A stretch of 64,000 bases of DNA from Glandiceps talaboti (GCF_964340395.1 NC_135557.1:4607216-4671215); one strand, 5' to 3'. Counted from the first letter of the stretch, positions 48,701 through 59,929 are shown. Made by a program: numbers and translations. Notes: generated from the sequence alone by a model not told the origin.

Positions 48701-48853
48701 ATGGCCAAGAAGAAGCCATCAGACTATGGCGTTGATATCTCGTCACGTATAGAAACTCTAAAAGTTGAAGATCCACCTAAAAGAGAAGGAGGACAAAAGG
48801 TAGAAAGTGTTGAAGATTTGGTTCAAAAATTAAAAGATGCTGGAAGAATATAA
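36716..48853 (+). CDS. ETFB: Electron transfer flavoprotein beta subunit, complete coding gene
   Basis: Five plus-strand coding exons, all phase 0 at their junctions: 36716-36772, 39763-39921, 40966-41124, 44421-44642, 48683-48853 (19+53+53+74+56 = 255 residues, the same length as human ETFB). Landmarks: [77 protein letters not shown] (AMP-binding part), [17 protein letters not shown] then KAKKK (the recognition loop that docks acyl-CoA dehydrogenases, with the lysines methylated in mammals), and [12 protein letters not shown]-stop. The protein acts with ETFA in the mitochondrial matrix, passing electrons from dehydrogenases to ETF-QO. No frameshift or stop is present. Introns 2-4 are loaded with tandem repeats, several made from the gene's own exon edges. 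Confidence 0.98.
36773..39762 (+). other. ETFB intron 1
   Basis: Donor AAA/GTAAGT; acceptor preceded by five GTTT units and TTATTTAG. It contains a diverged member of dispersed family B at 37,265-37,625 (CCGACCTACC, ACCTACCCTATTCT) and another dispersed repeat at 38,655-38,870. Open frames inside are not supported. Confidence 0.75.
38655..38870. repeat. Dispersed repeat with AAAGCGCTTTACAATTATTA core
   Basis: A (TAA)n lead at 38,655 is followed by GGTTCTTATATAGTGCTTTC, CCATGCCGTGCTC and the core AAAGCGCTTTACAATTATTA, then CCCGGGGAGG. This arrangement is common in marine invertebrate genomes as a short interspersed element. Only one copy is in the window. Confidence 0.55.
39922..40105 (+). 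repeat. Two decayed copies of the ETFB exon 2 donor junction
   Basis: The real exon 2 end reads GGAAGTTGTCGCTGTCAGCT...TCACAG/GTAAGAAT. Intronic copies at about 39,969-40,016 (GGAAGTTGTCACTGTCATTT...TCACAG/GTAAAAAT) and about 40,060-40,104 (GGAAGTTGTTGCTGTCACCT...TCACAG/GTAAGAAT) keep the exonic last 40 nt or so and an intact donor. They are direct, same-strand copies that have diverged by several substitutions each. Confidence 0.85.
40604..40737 (+). repeat. Tandem pair resembling the ETFB exon 3 acceptor junction
   Basis: Two units of about 65 bp (CCTGTTTTCCATAAAA...TTAGTACAGC...TATTCCCAATATTTTGATAT). The first part of each resembles the true acceptor region of exon 3 (TGTTTTCCAG/GAAACACTTC GTACAGCCCTTGCCAT), with the AG destroyed. 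The tandem pair is certain. Its origin from the exon 3 edge is a plausible inference from about 75% similarity over some 35 nt. Confidence 0.6.
41330..42149. repeat. 56-bp minisatellite in ETFB intron 3, first block
   Basis: Units contain CATGGCTATGGGAAATACCA, CTTTACAGCTATGCTCACAT and TTGTATCTGGTA. Early units (41,330-41,460) are more diverged. Some units are cut down to a 24-bp piece ending AACGTA or AACATA. Because the repeat has few stops, it creates long open frames in all three plus-strand frames (up to 250 codons); these are artefacts. Confidence 0.94.
42313..42585 (+). pseudogene. ORF fragment in the TIR element, possibly tyrosine-recombinase N-terminal domain
   Basis: A 90-codon open frame; a likely start is the ATG at 42,373 ([18 protein letters not shown]). 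It reads on as [20 protein letters not shown] and [11 protein letters not shown], ending at TGA 42,583. The helix pattern of a short linker, 'K-x-T-K-x-x-x-K-x-A-V-x-I-x-x-K-Y' and a following 'E-L-x-x-L-L' resembles the SAM-like N-terminal domain of Crypton-type tyrosine recombinases and related DUF3504 proteins. No catalytic domain is present. The assignment is from pattern memory only. Confidence 0.4.
42653..42725. repeat. 30-bp-arm hairpin
   Basis: GGGCCTGTCGAT...CATCAACCTT (42,653-42,682) pairs with AAGGTTGATG...ATCGACAGGCCC (42,696-42,725) with one or two mismatches and a 13-nt loop, inside the second TIR unit. Confidence 0.88.
42777..43110. repeat. 56/24-bp minisatellite in ETFB intron 3, second block
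   Basis: Continues the 56-bp minisatellite beyond the insert. From about 42,880 to 43,030 only the shortened 24-bp unit (CATGGCTATGGGAAATACCA CGTA) is repeated. Single diverged units continue to about 43,170. Confidence 0.92.
43621..44420 (+). repeat. 80-bp tandem array made of the ETFB exon 4 acceptor junction
   Basis: Ten units start CTAGTGTGTTACTTCTACAG at 43,681, 43,761, 43,841 and so on every 80 bp to 44,401; the last is the true exon 4 acceptor. A partial unit precedes at 43,621. Each unit holds the branch/pyrimidine/AG region (about 41 nt) and the first 39 or so exon nucleotides (CAATAGATGATGATTGTAAC CAAACAGG...CAGATGTTAG). Intronic units read CAG/CC while the last two (44,341 and the true exon at 44,421) read CAG/GC. 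Using any upstream AG would give an in-frame stop after about 18 codons (IIY-stop or IIC-stop). Confidence 0.97.
44643..47300 (+). repeat. 65-bp tandem array made of the ETFB exon 4 donor junction, about 41 copies
   Basis: Starting directly at the true donor, about 41 units of 65 bp each contain the last 54 exon nucleotides (codons for [18 protein letters not shown], in lightly changed form) plus 11 intron nucleotides GTAAGTAATTA. Almost every unit keeps ATCATG/GTAAGT. Subtypes: AGATATGCAAC, AGGTGTACAAC, AGGTATACAAC, TTACGTAAT, and 69-bp units with a doubled TAAT (near 45,820, 46,605, 47,130). The TTAACAG at each unit boundary also makes an acceptor-like site. Confidence 0.97.
47301..48682 (+). 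other. Rest of ETFB intron 4
   Basis: At 47,520-47,810 there are four diverged tandem units of about 80 bp (CATACTGCCACCTAGTGGTC, GGAATTTGTCATTC, GAGGACAGT). Otherwise no exon is seen. The acceptor for exon 5 is CTGTTTTCACAG at 48,682. Confidence 0.7.
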
Positions 48854-49599
48854 ACAGTAAGTACCTGTAACACAGATTATTACTGTGTTAATTCAAGGGG
48901 AACAGTACTAAAGGAAATCAAGACATTTTCATAAACTATGTTTTGATGAGAGATGTTTTGCCATGAATAGAATAGGCACTTGGGAGTCATGAATATTCAT
49001 TGTTCAACCGTGAATATATTATTTCAGCTGATTCCCATAAAACATTGGCCTACAACAAAGATACCCATTAAAGGCAAATGATCAACTTTATGTTTCTCTG
49101 TGTTGAAGTAATTATGTGATGTAAAATCATGAAATGACTCTCCAGAACCCATAGTTTATGAAAAGGATTTCATTTCCAGGAGTGGTGTTCCCCCTAACAA
49201 CTTAGTTTCATTCAGTATCACATTTCGGTTAACGCCCAACGCTGCCCACCAACTTGGCCTGCCCCTGCCAGCTCGGCCCACCCCCTGCCAACTCGGCCCA
49301 CCAATTCTTGTATAGAATATATCAGTCGAGACCAGTATTCTATGCAAAACTTACAAAAAATGGGAGCTCAGAGTCCATGTCTCAGCCAGCAGTTTGAATT
49401 TTCTCATTTGCATGCAATGCGCTTTATGTACATGTAGGGTGTATCGTCTTTAAATGACACTGGCATTATCGTTAATAATAGCAGAATAATCATCCTCTAT
49501 ATGTTGTCTGTTATGTCTTCTATATCTGTGTATTAAGAATACATGATATATGATGACAAAGTAGAAACTGTACCCCAACCAACGAGCTCTACTATTGTA

Positions 49600-49865
49600 C
49601 AGTGGGTCGAGTTGGTTTCATGTCAGTGAATGGACCAAGTTGGTATGGGTAGGCTGCGTTAACAATCACATGGGCCGAGTTAGCAATGGACCGAGTTGGC
49701 AATAGGCTGAGTTGGTGATGGGCAGAGTTGGCGATTGGCCAAGTTGGCGATGGGCTGAGTTAGTAATGGGCCAAGTTGGCGATGGGACAACTCGTTAGCA
49801 ATGGGCCGAGTTGGTGATGGGCAGAGTTGGTGATGGGCAGAGTAAGTTAGCAATGGGGCGAGTTG
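49600..49865. repeat. GGGCCGAGTTGGC short tandem repeats
   Basis: About a dozen units of 16-19 bp (GGGCCGAGTTGGCAAT, GGGCAGAGTTGGTGAT and variants). The reverse complement motif occurs in a small cluster at 49,250-49,300 (GCCAACTCGGCCCACC) and again at about 52,092-52,143. Confidence 0.85.
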
Positions 49866-49934
49866 TACCTACCTTTCACCTTTCAGTCATAAGATTTAAT
49901 CTTTTCTGACATATTTATAGAAAAAACTACTTGG

Positions 49935-50165
49935 TCCAGAAGAACAGAGATCCATTGTAATCCTTAAGTTACAGCTCCACATACATGTATTAGATAACAC
50001 TAATGTGAGAATCTTAGATTGAATCAGTGTACATTGTAACCCTTACAGCTCTATATATCAGATAACACTAATGTGAGAATCTTGGATTGAATCAATGTAC
50101 ATTGTAACCCTTACAGCTCCATATATCAGATAACACTAATGTGAGAACCTTGCATTGAATTATGG
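49935..50165. repeat. 68-bp tandem repeat, three copies
   Basis: Units share CAGATAACACTAATGTGAGA, ATTGAATCA and GTACATTGTAACCCTTACAG. Confidence 0.85.
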
Positions 50166-50438
50166 GCCTTTAAATTTAGGACATGTCTGATATGCAAGTC
50201 TGGGCACAGTCATGTTGTAAATTTAATAGTAATTTTTATATGTTGACAAATTTGGTTTGTTGTAGTCACAATGTAAGGTTTTACACTTAAAGATCTGCCC
50301 TTATTTTGAATTAAGCTTGTTTGGTCAAAATGTCACTTTGGGAGAAAGTTTTCTGCAAATCATGTGCTCAGTAACAAAGTTTTATTCACACATCCCTTAG
50401 TAGTCATGGACTAGAATGTCAAAGTTTTGGGACCCTGA

Positions 50439-50850
50439 GGTTTATGTGGAGATTTTATTGTATGGGACACAGGTTTATGTGGAGACTCAGATTTTATTGT
50501 ATGGGACACAGGTTTATGTGGAGACTCAGATTTTATTGTATGGGACACAGGTTTATGTGGAGACTCAGATTTTATTGTATGGGACACAGGTTTATGTGGA
50601 GACTCAGATTTTATTGTATGGGACACAGGTTTATGTGGAGACTCAGATTTTATTGTATGGGACACAGGTTTATGTGGAGACTCAGATTTTATTGTATGGG
50701 ACACAGGTTTATGTGGAGACTCAGATTTTATTGTATGGGACACAGGTTTATGTGGAGACTCAGATTTTATTGTATGGGACACAGGTTTATGTGGAGACTC
50801 AGATTTTATTGTATGGGACACAGGTTTATGTGGAGACTCAGATTTCATAG
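50439..50850. repeat. 39-bp minisatellite, about 10.5 copies
   Basis: Nearly identical units of 39 bp (TTTATGTGGAGACTCAGATT + TTATTGTATGGGACACAGG). As 39 is a multiple of three, open frames of about 140 codons appear on both strands. I do not regard them as genes, since all frames are open by the same arithmetic and the array sits in a UTR intron. Confidence 0.95.
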
Positions 50851-51281
50851 AATGTAATCCTTAGGTGTGTGTGGCAACTAGAATTTCATAGTATGGGACT
50901 TTGAGATGTACATGTATGTGGAGTCTATGATATCATAGTGTAGGACCCAAGGTACATGTGCGAATCAGACAGGTACTGTGGTTTATGAAAATATTTTGAG
51001 GATGTAGAATTACTTGTGTGAATTATACCTTTAATCAAAACCTACAAAAAATTATTGTTTTATTGTGATTTCCATAATAGTAGTACTCATGAATATTTAT
51101 CATTGACTTGAGAGAACCTAGGACAGTTCATAGTCTAAAATTTAAAATTTTATATCTAGAGTTTACATTGTACCAACTACATGTACTGTTTGACCCTTGC
51201 TTTCCTACCATCAAAAGTAATTAGTATATCCAAAAATAAGTTTACTTTTATTACAAAATGATCTCTCTTTTTTTCTTTCAG

Positions 51282-51555
51282 CGATGATTAAATTTTCCTG
51301 TTACTATAGCAGCCTGTTACTATAGCAACAGCTTCATGAAAGCAGTATTCTGGCAACCTGTCATTATTACAGAAGAATTCAGGGTGTGAAAAGGAATTCT
51401 ATTAAACTGTTGAAATTTTAAACAAAGACCAGAGTATACAATTCTTTGAATGTCATTGACTTTTGATAGCAGTGTTTTGGGTGTTTGTTAACTATACAAC
51501 AGTGTTGTATGCTTTGTACATATCTTACAATAATAAAATTAGAACATGTACAAAG
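51282..51555 (+). other. Putative ETFB 3'-UTR terminal exon
   Basis: Follows a strong acceptor at 51,281 and contains no long open frame. It ends shortly after the polyadenylation signal AATAAA at 51,532-51,537. Assignment to ETFB rests on strand, order and the splice donor directly after the ETFB stop. Confidence 0.6.
51532..51537 (+). terminator. Polyadenylation signal AATAAA
   Basis: Canonical hexamer in the last part of the putative ETFB 3'-UTR exon. Confidence 0.6.
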
Positions 51556-52498
51556 AAAATCACAGTTTCCCTGTCTTTTTAGCACAACCTAACAGAGGTA
51601 TGAATGACAAAGTGTGTGTGTGTGTTTATGAAGATCTTTTTTTCTCAACCTCTAACTGACTAAGATTGTCACAAAGGGGTGTGGAGGGGTGGGGGGTGGG
51701 GTGGATTTACAATAATTTGACATTCAACAGCATGCAAACATACAATGTACATTGTTAGGATGTCAGTGTGTTGGGAGGGGCTTGAGCCATTACCACTCTT
51801 AAACTTTTCTCAGCAAGACATTTATTTTTTTCGTGAAATAGAAAATAGAAGAAACTGAACTATGATGATTGCTCTACATGTAGGTCAATGACTTGGGTCA
51901 GTGGATGCTTGGATTTTCACCGTACATGTAGGTTAATGACTTGGGTCAGTGGATGATTGGATTTTCACAGTACATGGAAAGTGAAGGATAAAACATCAGA
52001 CATGCAAAGTACAAGTAATTATAACATTGTTATGACTGGTGACTGAAGCAAATTTATCCATTATATGTATGCAATACATTGCCAACATCGCTAACTTGGC
52101 CCATGTGATTGTTAACTCAGACTAGCTGTGCTAACTTGGCCCATTCAGTGATACCAATGCATACACTTGGTGGTTACAATGCTCAACATAAGTCACATGC
52201 ACATGACAATTGAAATGAGTGGACATGTCTGATATGTGATCACTGTCTATCAATATTGAATAGTAGAGAACACAGGAGTATTTACCATTGTGATATACCT
52301 CGTTCAGCAAAGTCTCAAAGGGGAGATAGTTCACTGTGACAGGAGATCATCACAAGGGGAGACAGTTCACAACAAGGGGAGATAGTTCACCATGACAGGT
52401 AGTTCACACACAAACACATACACATATACATATTATATATATATTGTAAAACTGCAAGATGTAATTGTTGCTTTACATTACAAAATACCAAAAAGTTC
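51556..52498. other. No gene seen; short tandem repeats
   Basis: A 47-bp direct repeat (GTACATGTAGGTTAATGACT type) occurs twice at 51,876-51,975. GGGGAGATAGTTCAC occurs three times at 52,320-52,390. No exon recognised. Confidence 0.5.
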
Positions 52499-52870
52499 AA
52501 AGCCACATCCACTGGTAAAACATTCCCCATCAAAGATGATGTAAACTGCAAATCGAGTTCTGTAATTTACGCCCTCACATGCCGGACATGCAATATACAG
52601 TATATCGGGAAAACTACACAACCATTCCACAAACGCCTTAATGGTCATCGTACCAATATCAGGACAAACAAAACAGACAGGTCTCCATATGGACACCGGG
52701 ACATAGTCATTCTCTAACAAGACAATGCTCTTACAGCTACAATACTATGCCTTATTCGAGGTTTTGATACGAACACTACTAAACAATTAGAAAGTCTATG
52801 GATTAATAGAGTTGGAACCTTACATCCCCATGGATTTAATGATAATGAACCATTTGGCATACAAAACTAA
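52499..52870 (+). pseudogene. Penelope-like element GIY-YIG endonuclease remnant
   Basis: Plus-strand translation: CKSSSVIYALTCRTCNIQYI then GKTTQPFHKRLNGHRTNIR, the classic start of a GIY-YIG domain (VIY...IQYIGKT...R.NGHR). It runs on to a stop at about 52,718 and then continues open as FDTNTTKQLESLWINRVGTL, HPHGFNDNEPF, stop at 52,868. Downstream at about 52,980-53,020, GCTTGAAGAAGGTG...GAAACGTTG is the conserved phrase often found at the 3' side of such elements. The fragment lacks the RT part and is inactive. Confidence 0.8.
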
Positions 52871-53067
52871 CTATGTTCTTTATTTACCTTTTAATTTATT
52901 TTACATACCCCACATGACTGTGTCTCCCTTTTGTTCGGACATACACACTTTATTTGCAAGCTTTTATATGTGTTGGTAATAGCTTGAAGAAGGTGTGCTA
53001 GACGCATTGAAACGTTGCTAAGTAATTTACCTTGGGATTGGAAGTAAGGCCGACTTTGTACTACCTG

Positions 53068-53076
53068 TTCATATAT

Positions 53077-53111
<35 letters not shown>

Positions 53112-53122
53112 CATATATATAC
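53068..53122. repeat. (TA)n microsatellite
   Basis: Two TA tracts separated by AAATA. Confidence 0.9.
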
Positions 53123-53776
53123 AACATACACGCTAATCACTGTAATCAAAGACATATAAAGTAAGCACCGGGCTCATCTTGTTTTGCATTTTTATAACCA
53201 GAATTTTGCAAGTTTTCTTCATATTAAGTTGTCTAGCAACAACTCCCAAGAGAAAATTCATTACCATACCATACCATAGTATTTATGTTGTCAGAATTAG
53301 GTGTTTGAATGAGATCATTGACTTATACATATGACGTACATAATGGTCAAGATACCACTGAATAGGCCCCAGTCCTAGCCCAGAGATATGCCCATTGACC
53401 CGGCAAATTTGATGTTGACGTTGAGGGCGCCATGTACATTGTTTTTTTTTATGTTGGCGGCCAAACTGTAAGCTTGAACCTGGGGCTAGAACTCCCTGTT
53501 CTCCATGCAGCAAGCGAAAAATACGCCCTTCTGACGTATAGACATTTCCATATGTTCAATAGCTGATTTCTGTGTCAACCCTCCAATTCATATTTTGCGT
53601 TTTGTACAAGACTGTAAAGAAAGTTGCCCAACTTTCAGTAGCATATTTACTTTTGGCATTGCATTCGGGTACCGGTTTCCAGAGCCTTTCCTTAATAGGG
53701 TTTTCTCTGGTTATTCCTTGGTGGCTCATCATGTGTCGTTTATTTTTCCGGTTGAGAAATATTAGAGGCTGTCGAC

Positions 53777-53836
53777 ATGTCGGGTAGACGTATCATCCAA
53801 AAGCATATTCAAAGAATCGTTGGTGTTAGAGCAGGA
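53777..53836 (+). CDS. Possible first coding exon of an unidentified gene
   Basis: ATG at 53,777 opens MSGRRIIQKHIQRIVGVRAG, followed by a GGAG/GTATGC donor. The stretch is rich in Arg/Lys and hydrophobic residues, with no acidic residue, as in mitochondrial targeting presequences. Preceding sequence (53,270-53,770) is GC-richer than its surroundings and could be a promoter. I see no later exon on this strand before 64,000, and a longer overlapping frame (53,572-53,787) competes. Function unknown. Confidence 0.35.
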
Positions 53837-55996
53837 GGTATGCATACTAAAGTGTCCCTCATAATCATAGTCACTATAAATCATAATTCTTAGCTTTCAA
53901 GGATTCGAAAACTACTTCACTTGCATTCAAAGTCACCACAACGTTTGTGTACAGAATAATTCGTTTGGAAACTTGGGCAAAGAATACATAATGGTTATAC
54001 TGTCGAAAGCCATAATAAAAACAACATAAAATTTAAAGTAATGGTAGTAAAATATTCCCAGGGACTTTTTGAAATTTGATTGAACGAAATTACCTTCCGT
54101 TTACCCATTAGGGCGGCTGAGCAGAATATGGGGGTCACGACAAAATATAGGTGCGAAAGGGGGTCTTGAAAATTCTGATGGTCTGAAAGGAGAGGGTGGG
54201 TTGGGCACGAAATATTTTGCTCATGATTTGAACCAAATTAAATATCAGGAGCAGTAAATGTTGAACTAAGGGACTGGACGGAAATTACCTGTGGGGGAGG
54301 GGCATGGGGATTGCGTGAGCGAGTGGGGAAAAAGTGATGACCTCCCCAATATGTGGTCCGAAGATGTATGACCCTCCTCTGAGGTAAGGCTGGAAAACCT
54401 CTGCCCCCCCCCCCCCGCAAAACCAAAGTTTATCGCTTTCCAAGTTATCCATGCTATTGAATAAGTATCCATGGGAGGGTTGATTGTTCTATCTATTAAC
54501 TATTAACAACACATTTTCCATAGTTTAAATTTCCTACATCGATGTAGATAAAGCGTCCAAGTGGGGGGGGGGGGCGTACAGGAGGGGTCCCCACTTCCAC
54601 CCTTGGATTTTATTTTTGAAATTCAAGGACTAAAATTGTGCTTATTGGGTCTATTTCAATATGTTGAGTGGATAAATACAAATCCACCCTTTACTGATCA
54701 CAGTTGGGTCTGAATTTAGAAAACAAACACAAGGAAAAAACCTCATGGTATTAACTTTGCATGCCATACCATTCTGAAATACCACATCATTGGGGCGGCC
54801 CTATTCATTTTTCTGTTTCTCATCTCCCGACCGATTATAATTTGCAGCTCCGACATCAGAAATATTTCTTTTTTAAATTTCCGACCGACCCCTAAGTTCA
54901 ACACAGCAAGATTGTAAGGTTCGAACAAACATCAAACGTTCCTCATGGCGTAAATTTGTCGGGGTCGACACTCTGCAACAACGTCTTTCTATTGCCTATT
55001 GCTAACATTAGTAACAACACTTTAATACAAATCACAGAAGATGTATAATGTATACTGTACTGCAAAGTCAACCAAGACTTGCATGGCATGTTACCAATGT
55101 TTACATCATTACTTTTATACAGTAAATCCCAAAGGAATACTGAGTTCTAGAAATGTTTACATGTTATCTGGTGGATTATTTTGACAAGTTCACACTGAAG
55201 AAAAATCTTTCATAGAAGTAATGATTTATAAAAATGAAAATTCCTCTAGCAGACTGATGACAATCACGCAAGTGTTTCAAAACGTTACATACTAAAGTTC
55301 AAATTGGATAACTTGAAAAAATTGCTAGCGATGTCAATGCCACTTTGATTAATAGGACGAATGTATTAGTACTTCTGATAAAATCATACAATAGTTCAGA
55401 TATACACCCATCAGGATGATAAGTATTCATCTTCTTACAAACTTGTTCTACGGACTTGTCAACCTTGCTGAAATGAAGGAAAGAGACCTGTAACAAGGAA
55501 TTCAATAAGAGAAGAGAAAAGAAGTTGTAGAGAGACTGACAGGACAGAAAAGACAGAGAAAAGAACTGCCTTGCAGACAAGGAAAAAATAACAGTTCTGA
55601 CGTGCGAGAATGAACTAAATGACTGCCTAGGTACCAGTATCAATAATGTTATTTATTTTTTCATATAGAAACCTCATAAGTCAGTGAAATGGAAGACAAA
55701 ATCCAAATATAACACAATGTCATATATCTTGTAATATTGCCTGTTGTGTTTACTTTTTAGTAAAACTGTACAAATTCAAATTACTGATGTTTAAATCTTG
55801 ATAGTTTTTGTACCTTACCTTTGACATAATGCAGACCTGAAAGGTCGTAGACGCAATTTTGGCTACGATTGTCAATATGCTAGGAGTTTGTGCAGGAACT
55901 TCGGCTTATATCTTATATATTTGAATGCATATATTTTAATACTCAAAATCTTTAGATGAAGACAATATTTTTACAGTTTGGCTTCATTATAGTATA
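53837..55996. other. No gene seen; low-copy repeat pieces with poly-G/C runs
   Basis: Contains runs of 8 or more G or C (about 54,405 and 54,562), and blocks with CCGACCGA...TTCCGACCGACCCC near 54,825-54,895 that resemble dispersed family B. Overlapping open frames on the minus strand at 54,238-54,472 have no family resemblance. Confidence 0.45.
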
Positions 55997-56303
55997 CTTA
56001 AAAGTGGCATATGGATGAGGATTGGGTGTTTATTTTTGTATTGTTAATCATAAAACGACTTTACCATGGCTTCCTACTTGAAAAATCAATGTGAAACAAC
56101 ATATGTCAAGTCCTTGTTTGTAACTCAATAAATTGCAATAGACTGCTAAATGTGTAAAAATGTTTGTTATTGTACATACAAACTTTTTTTAAACACATTT
56201 TTTCACATAGATTTTTCAAATAGGAAGCCATGATAACATTGTTTTATAAATTAATAATACAAAATAATTATCCAATCCTCATCCATATGGCCACTTTAAA
56301 AGT
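55997..56303. mobile_element. TIR/foldback element with arms of about 100 bp
   Basis: Left arm 55,997-56,097 (TTAAAAGTGGCATATGGATG onward, ending TCAATGTGAAAC) and right arm 56,199-56,303 are reverse complements at roughly 85-90%, with a loop of about 100 bp. No coding capacity. Likely a MITE. Confidence 0.85.
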
Positions 56304-57682
<1,379 letters not shown>

Positions 57683-58202
57683 AAGACATTCACAAATACA
57701 TTCGCATGGCTGTCAACTCATCATTGGATATATAGGTTTTAGAAGGTATTGCGGCGAAGCCATGAGCATTTTTTAATTTATTCGGTAAACGACTGCTCCT
57801 GAGGTTTAATTTGGTTCAGACCATCATTATTTCTATGCCCCCCCCCTTTTGAACCCTTAATTTTTTGTCATGCCCCGGCCCCAATCCCCCCCCCCCTCCG
57901 TAAATTTTGATTCCAGTGTAAAAGTACGCTCTAAGGGTATAACTCGTGATGGGGGAAACACACAACTTGGCAGCTCGAGGTACACAGAATCGTAAGTTGG
58001 CACACACTTGATAATCTCACACTTGGTCAGGGTTTGAGGTTCCGTTGATCATGAATTTAATGCATAAGGAGAAAGCACCTTGATATATCTATATATATTA
58101 AAGTTCCTAGAAATCCAATTCATACCTAAGTTACAGTTTAATCCATGTTGTTCTGTATGAACCACCATATCTCTCAGACTCTGGTATCACGACGCCAAGC
58201 TG
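57683..58202. other. No gene seen
   Basis: C-rich runs near 57,838 and 57,886. No exon recognised. Confidence 0.45.
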
Positions 58203-58945
58203 TTAAAGGTTCTTCGGGAAATAATAAATATTAGAACCTAAGATATCAAAATGCTTGTATATTATGTTCTTAACTATGGTGGAAAAGGGATGGTATGTTA
58301 GAGCCAATATGGGACGATTGGTATTACTCTTCTGATCATGTGAATTGATACAAGCTTCCCTAGACAAAGATGACACTTTAAGTAAAGCCGCATTAGTAAC
58401 CGAAACTGGATAACCACGTTGGTGGAAGTAAGTGCAACATTCAGCAGACCTTTGTCTGAAATCCAAATCACTACTACAAATAAGACTTAAACGAAGTAAT
58501 TGTGAATAAGGAATGGAATCCTTACACTTATTAGGATGTGATGAACCACACTGCAAATATGAATGTGAATCAGTAGAAACAGATGTAGCTATATCATCAC
58601 CATCAATCCTAAGGGAGATGTCAATGAAATTTATCATTAGTTCAGAAATATCATAAGCATACAGAAAAGCAGGGTTAAAGTTACCATATGTAATCAATAA
58701 CTTACACCAGTTCCTCAAGTTTCAATGAAGCTACACCAACACCATCAACAATAAAATGTATATATAAATCAGTTAAGATCCCTTGATACGAACTGAAAAT
58801 AAGGTATTCCTGATAAGACATAAATAAACAAGCGTAACTAGGACTAAGGGAACTGCTCATAGCAACGCCGTGTTTCTGCACAAAATACCTGCCTTTAAAG
58901 GTAAAATAATTACACGTAATAACAAGTTCAGTCAATCTCAGTAGA
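58203..58945 (-). pseudogene. Penelope-like element reverse transcriptase fragment
   Basis: Minus-strand frames read LTELVITCNYFTFKGRYFVQ, KHGVAMSSSLSPSYACLFM, FIVDGVGVASLKLEEL. After a frameshift near 58,705 they continue KLLITYGNFNPAF, FIDISLRIDGDDIATSVS, DSHSYLQCGSSHPNKCKDSI, PYSQLLRLSLICSSDLDF, RPILALTYHP. The order (NYFTF, KxGVAMGSxxSPxYA, DDGVGVA, FLDI, HPxxCKxSIPYSQxxRLRRIC) is that of Penelope-like RTs. The catalytic Y-I-D-D is FIVD here, so the core is mutated, and the GIY-YIG part is missing. Inactive. Confidence 0.85.
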
Positions 58946-59150
58946 ACATACATACATACATACATACATACATACATACATACATACATACATACACACA
59001 CACACCCAATTTCCCCCTCCTTCTCTCCCTACCTACCTAAGTGCCTACCTGCCTATGTACATCCATCAATCCACCCATCCTTCTACTCATCCATCCATCC
59101 ACCCACCCACACACCCACCCACCCACCCACCCATCTATCCATACTTACGG
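58946..59150. repeat. (CATA)n, CA and CCAC/CCATC low-complexity block
   Basis: (CATA)n at 58,946-58,996 continues through CA and C-rich units (CCACCCAC, CCATCCAT) to about 59,145. Confidence 0.9.
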
Positions 59151-59929
59151 AAGTTAAACATAGAGTTCTAGGCATTGCAACAAGTGTACTACTGGATTGC
59201 TTTAATACTTGGTGCACACTTTCATTGTGATGGTTACAGACGAGTTTGACTTCACAACCACTTCAATTGTATTAACAAAAAACTGTCCTGTTCACTGGAG
59301 TTCATATGAAAGGTGTCTCACTGCAGAAAAAAAAGTAACATATTTTGAACAGTTTGAACAACGCATCGAGTAACACATTGCTGGTAAATAAAAGTATCGG
59401 TGACATGAATTTAAACACACAAAGATTCATGAAATGGGTTCTAAATACCAGTATTTTTATCAACATGAACCTTATATTTAGATGATATGGTTACTCGACG
59501 GTTCATTATACCGTGACATTTGACAAAGGGTAGTATATCGTTACTAGCAAAACAAGTACTAAGTGACAGAGTAACCATGTTAGTACCGAATGGTAACATG
59601 GCGACCATTGTTTGACCTTTGTTTTCATTTAGTTTGCTTGATACGGATGTTCGATAATGTATGTATTTTGCAGTGACACGTCAGCCGTACTACTGACGGC
59701 AGTATAGTGACTTCCAGTACATGGTGTACTGACAGTGTGAAGGGAGACAAAATCTTTTAAAGTTCTCGAGACGTACTTTGAGATAATAATTGTACTTATT
59801 GTATTTCAATAATAAGCACCGTATGCTAGATTTGCATAATTAGTTTCCTTAAATCGGTCGAACTAATTATGATGATGAACAACCCCCACCCTCTTTCAAA
59901 TTTAATTATTGCTCCTGCTTTATTTTGGT
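59151..59929. other. No gene seen
   Basis: About 780 bp without recognisable exons or repeats. Confidence 0.45.

Larger units (their letters stand above)
48854..51281 (+). other. Putative ETFB 3'-UTR intron and its repeats
   Basis: Three bases after the TAA stop lies AACA/GTAAGTACC (donor GT at 48,857). A strong pyrimidine-rich acceptor (TTTTTTTCTTTCAG) ends at 51,281. This intron would contain a GGGCCGAGTTGGC-type minisatellite (49,600-49,865), three 68-bp units (49,935-50,165) and a 39-bp minisatellite (50,439-50,850). A stop codon only a few bases before a junction would not trigger nonsense-mediated decay. Confidence 0.6.

Noticed and set aside
50411-50857. Open frames of 137-145 codons on both strands
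   Set aside because: By-product of a 39-bp repeat, a multiple of three; no start context or splice support.
53572-53787. 71-codon ORF overlapping the possible first exon
   Set aside because: Hydrophobic, with no family resemblance; the overlapping short ATG exon with a good donor is the better candidate.
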